From an uncultured Eubacteriales bacterium (GTDB lineage: Bacteria; Bacillota; Clostridia; UBA1381), in the NCBI GenBank assembly GCA_900556575.1, contig USPO01000125.1, forward strand, positions 1 to 5,477: DNA of 5,477 nt. The letters are read 5' to 3'. The number at the start of each line of letters is the position of its first letter. The first letter of the stretch is position 1. Made by a program: the position numbers and the translations under genes. This document shows positions 4,498-5,477 of this stretch, in pieces. Below the pieces are notes generated by a model, which worked only from the letters and a program-made list of their open reading frames with translations, was not told the DNA's origin and searched no databases.

Positions 4498-5477
4498 ATG
4501 GAAATAAAGGAACTTGATCCGGCTAATCGTGTAAATCATATGGAATATATGCCGGATATGGAGATACTCAAAAATTCAACAATCCAGGAGCAGGTCATAG
4601 AAGCTATGAACAGCTATGATGCGGATAAATATACAGCAGCGGATGTAAGACGTGCATTGGCACATGATAACCGTACACCGGAGGATTTTGCAGCACTTCT
4701 TTCGCCGGCGGCACTTCCGTTTTTGGAGGAAATTGCACAGGCTGCGCAGGCCGAAACAAGAAAACATTTCGGTAATTCGGTAATGATGTTTACTCCGCTT
4801 TATATCGCAAACTATTGTGAGAATTTTTGCATTTACTGCGGATTTAACTGTCATAACAAAATACACAGACTAAAGCTTAACAGGGAAGAAATTGAAAAGG
4901 AAATGCAGGCAATAGCTAAAACAGGCTTGCAGGAAATTTTAATTCTTACAGGTGAGAGCAAAAAAATGTCTGATGTAAAATATATAGGTGAGGCTTGCAA
5001 AATAGCAAGAAAATACTTCAAGGTAATAGGTATTGAGGTATATCCTATGAACAGTGATGAGTATGCATATCTTCATGAATGTGGTGTTGATTATGTGACT
5101 GTTTTTCAGGAGACATACAACACGGACAAATACGAGACCTTACATCTGATGGGACACAAGCGCGTCTGGCCATATCGTTTTGATGCGCAGGAGCGTGCAT
5201 TGATGGGCGGTATGCGTGGAGCCGGATTCTCGGCACTTCTGGGACTGGATGATTTCAGAAAGGATGCACTGGCAACGGCACTTCATGTCTATTATATCAA
5301 CCGCAAATACCCACATGCAGAATTATCATTGAGCTGTCCGCGTCTGCGTCCGATCGTGAATAATGAGAAGATCAATCCAAGGGATGTAGGTGAGAAGGAG
5401 CTCTGTCAGGTGCTCTGTGCATATCGGATGTTCCTGCCATTTGCCGGAATCACGGTATCGAGCCGTGAGAGCGCAAC
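4498..5477 (+). CDS. thiH: ThiH, 2-iminoacetate synthase (tyrosine lyase), 3'-truncated
   Basis: An open frame of 326 codons runs off the right edge. It encodes a radical-SAM enzyme that cleaves tyrosine to p-cresol and dehydroglycine, the glycine-derived substrate for ThiG. The [4Fe-4S] cluster motif CxxxCxxC is at Cys107, Cys111 and Cys114 (NYCENFCIYCGFN). ILILTGESKK (147-156), VYPMNSDEY (181-189) and VFQETYNTDKYETLH (202-216) continue the partial TIM barrel, and CPRLRP (280-285) matches the ThiH-type C-terminal region. ThiH is preferred over its paralogue HydG because of operon context and these motifs. AGGAAGG (4481-4487) lies 10 nt before the ATG. Use of ThiH rather than the oxygen-dependent ThiO fits an anaerobe. 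Oddity: from about 5100-5150 onward, GC content and codon choice shift abruptly although the frame continues. Confidence 0.95.
   Translation, partial: MEIKELDPANRVNHMEYMPDMEILKNSTIQEQVIEAMNSYDADKYTAADVRRALAHDNRTPEDFAALLSPAALPFLEEIAQAAQAETRKHFGNSVMMFTPLYIANYCENFCIYCGFNCHNKIHRLKLNREEIEKEMQAIAKTGLQEILILTGESKKMSDVKYIGEACKIARKYFKVIGIEVYPMNSDEYAYLHECGVDYVTVFQETYNTDKYETLHLMGHKRVWPYRFDAQERALMGGMRGAGFSALLGLDDFRKDALATALHVYYINRKYPHAELSLSCPRLRPIVNNEKINPRDVGEKELCQVLCAYRMFLPFAGITVSSRESA

Noticed and set aside
4576..5236. Minus-strand open frames inside thiH (4576-4866 and 5045-5236)
   Set aside because: Both are antisense to thiH, whose frame carries the radical-SAM cysteines and family motifs throughout.
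4498..5477. HydG instead of ThiH
   Set aside because: The gene follows thiS and thiG directly, the cysteine region and the CPRLRP segment look ThiH-like, and no hydrogenase maturation genes are nearby.

Overview
The window looks like a piece of chromosome from an AT-rich, anaerobic Gram-positive bacterium, most likely of class Clostridia. Evidence for this: strong AGGAGG-like ribosome binding sites, consensus TTGACA/TATAAT promoters, ATA- and AAA-rich codon use, an HxlR-type regulator, and thiazole synthesis with the oxygen-sensitive radical-SAM enzyme ThiH. The assignment is an inference from style and gene content; no taxonomic marker gene is present.

Layout. (1) 1-348, minus strand: the N-terminal 116 residues of a zinc-type macrodomain protein (protein-ADP-ribose hydrolase family), cut by the left edge. 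(2) 349-513: a divergent promoter region with two inverted repeats. (3) 514-831, plus: an HxlR-family winged-helix regulator. (4) 829-921: a two-way terminator shared with the convergent neighbour. (5) 944-2311, minus: a MATE-family efflux transporter. (6) 2312-2477: a second divergent promoter region, with an 11-bp inverted repeat around the regulator's promoter. (7) 2478-3251, plus: an AraC-family regulator (cupin plus double helix-turn-helix). (8) 3259-5477, plus: a thiamin thiazole operon, made of a strong promoter, a leader read as an HMP-PP riboswitch (the former thiS motif) with its aptamer inside the terminator hairpin, then thiS, thiG and a 3'-truncated thiH.

How the parts work together. 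ThiS carries sulfur, ThiH supplies dehydroglycine from tyrosine, and ThiG joins these with 1-deoxy-D-xylulose 5-phosphate to make the thiazole phosphate half of thiamin. The leader would shut the operon off when the pyrimidine half, HMP-PP, accumulates, so the two branches stay balanced. The two regulator/target pairs (HxlR with the macrodomain gene, AraC with the MATE pump) have the usual look of a local regulator transcribed away from its target, but those links are inferred from arrangement only.

The most unusual observations are the terminator-embedded riboswitch and a sharp change of base and codon composition inside thiH near position 5100-5150 (about 39% GC before, about 50% after, with CTG Leu and ATC Ile codons appearing suddenly). 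The reading frame and family similarity run through without a break, which points to intragenic recombination or a chimeric assembly. No gene-free stretch exceeds 300 bases, and no tRNA, rRNA, CRISPR array or insertion sequence was seen.
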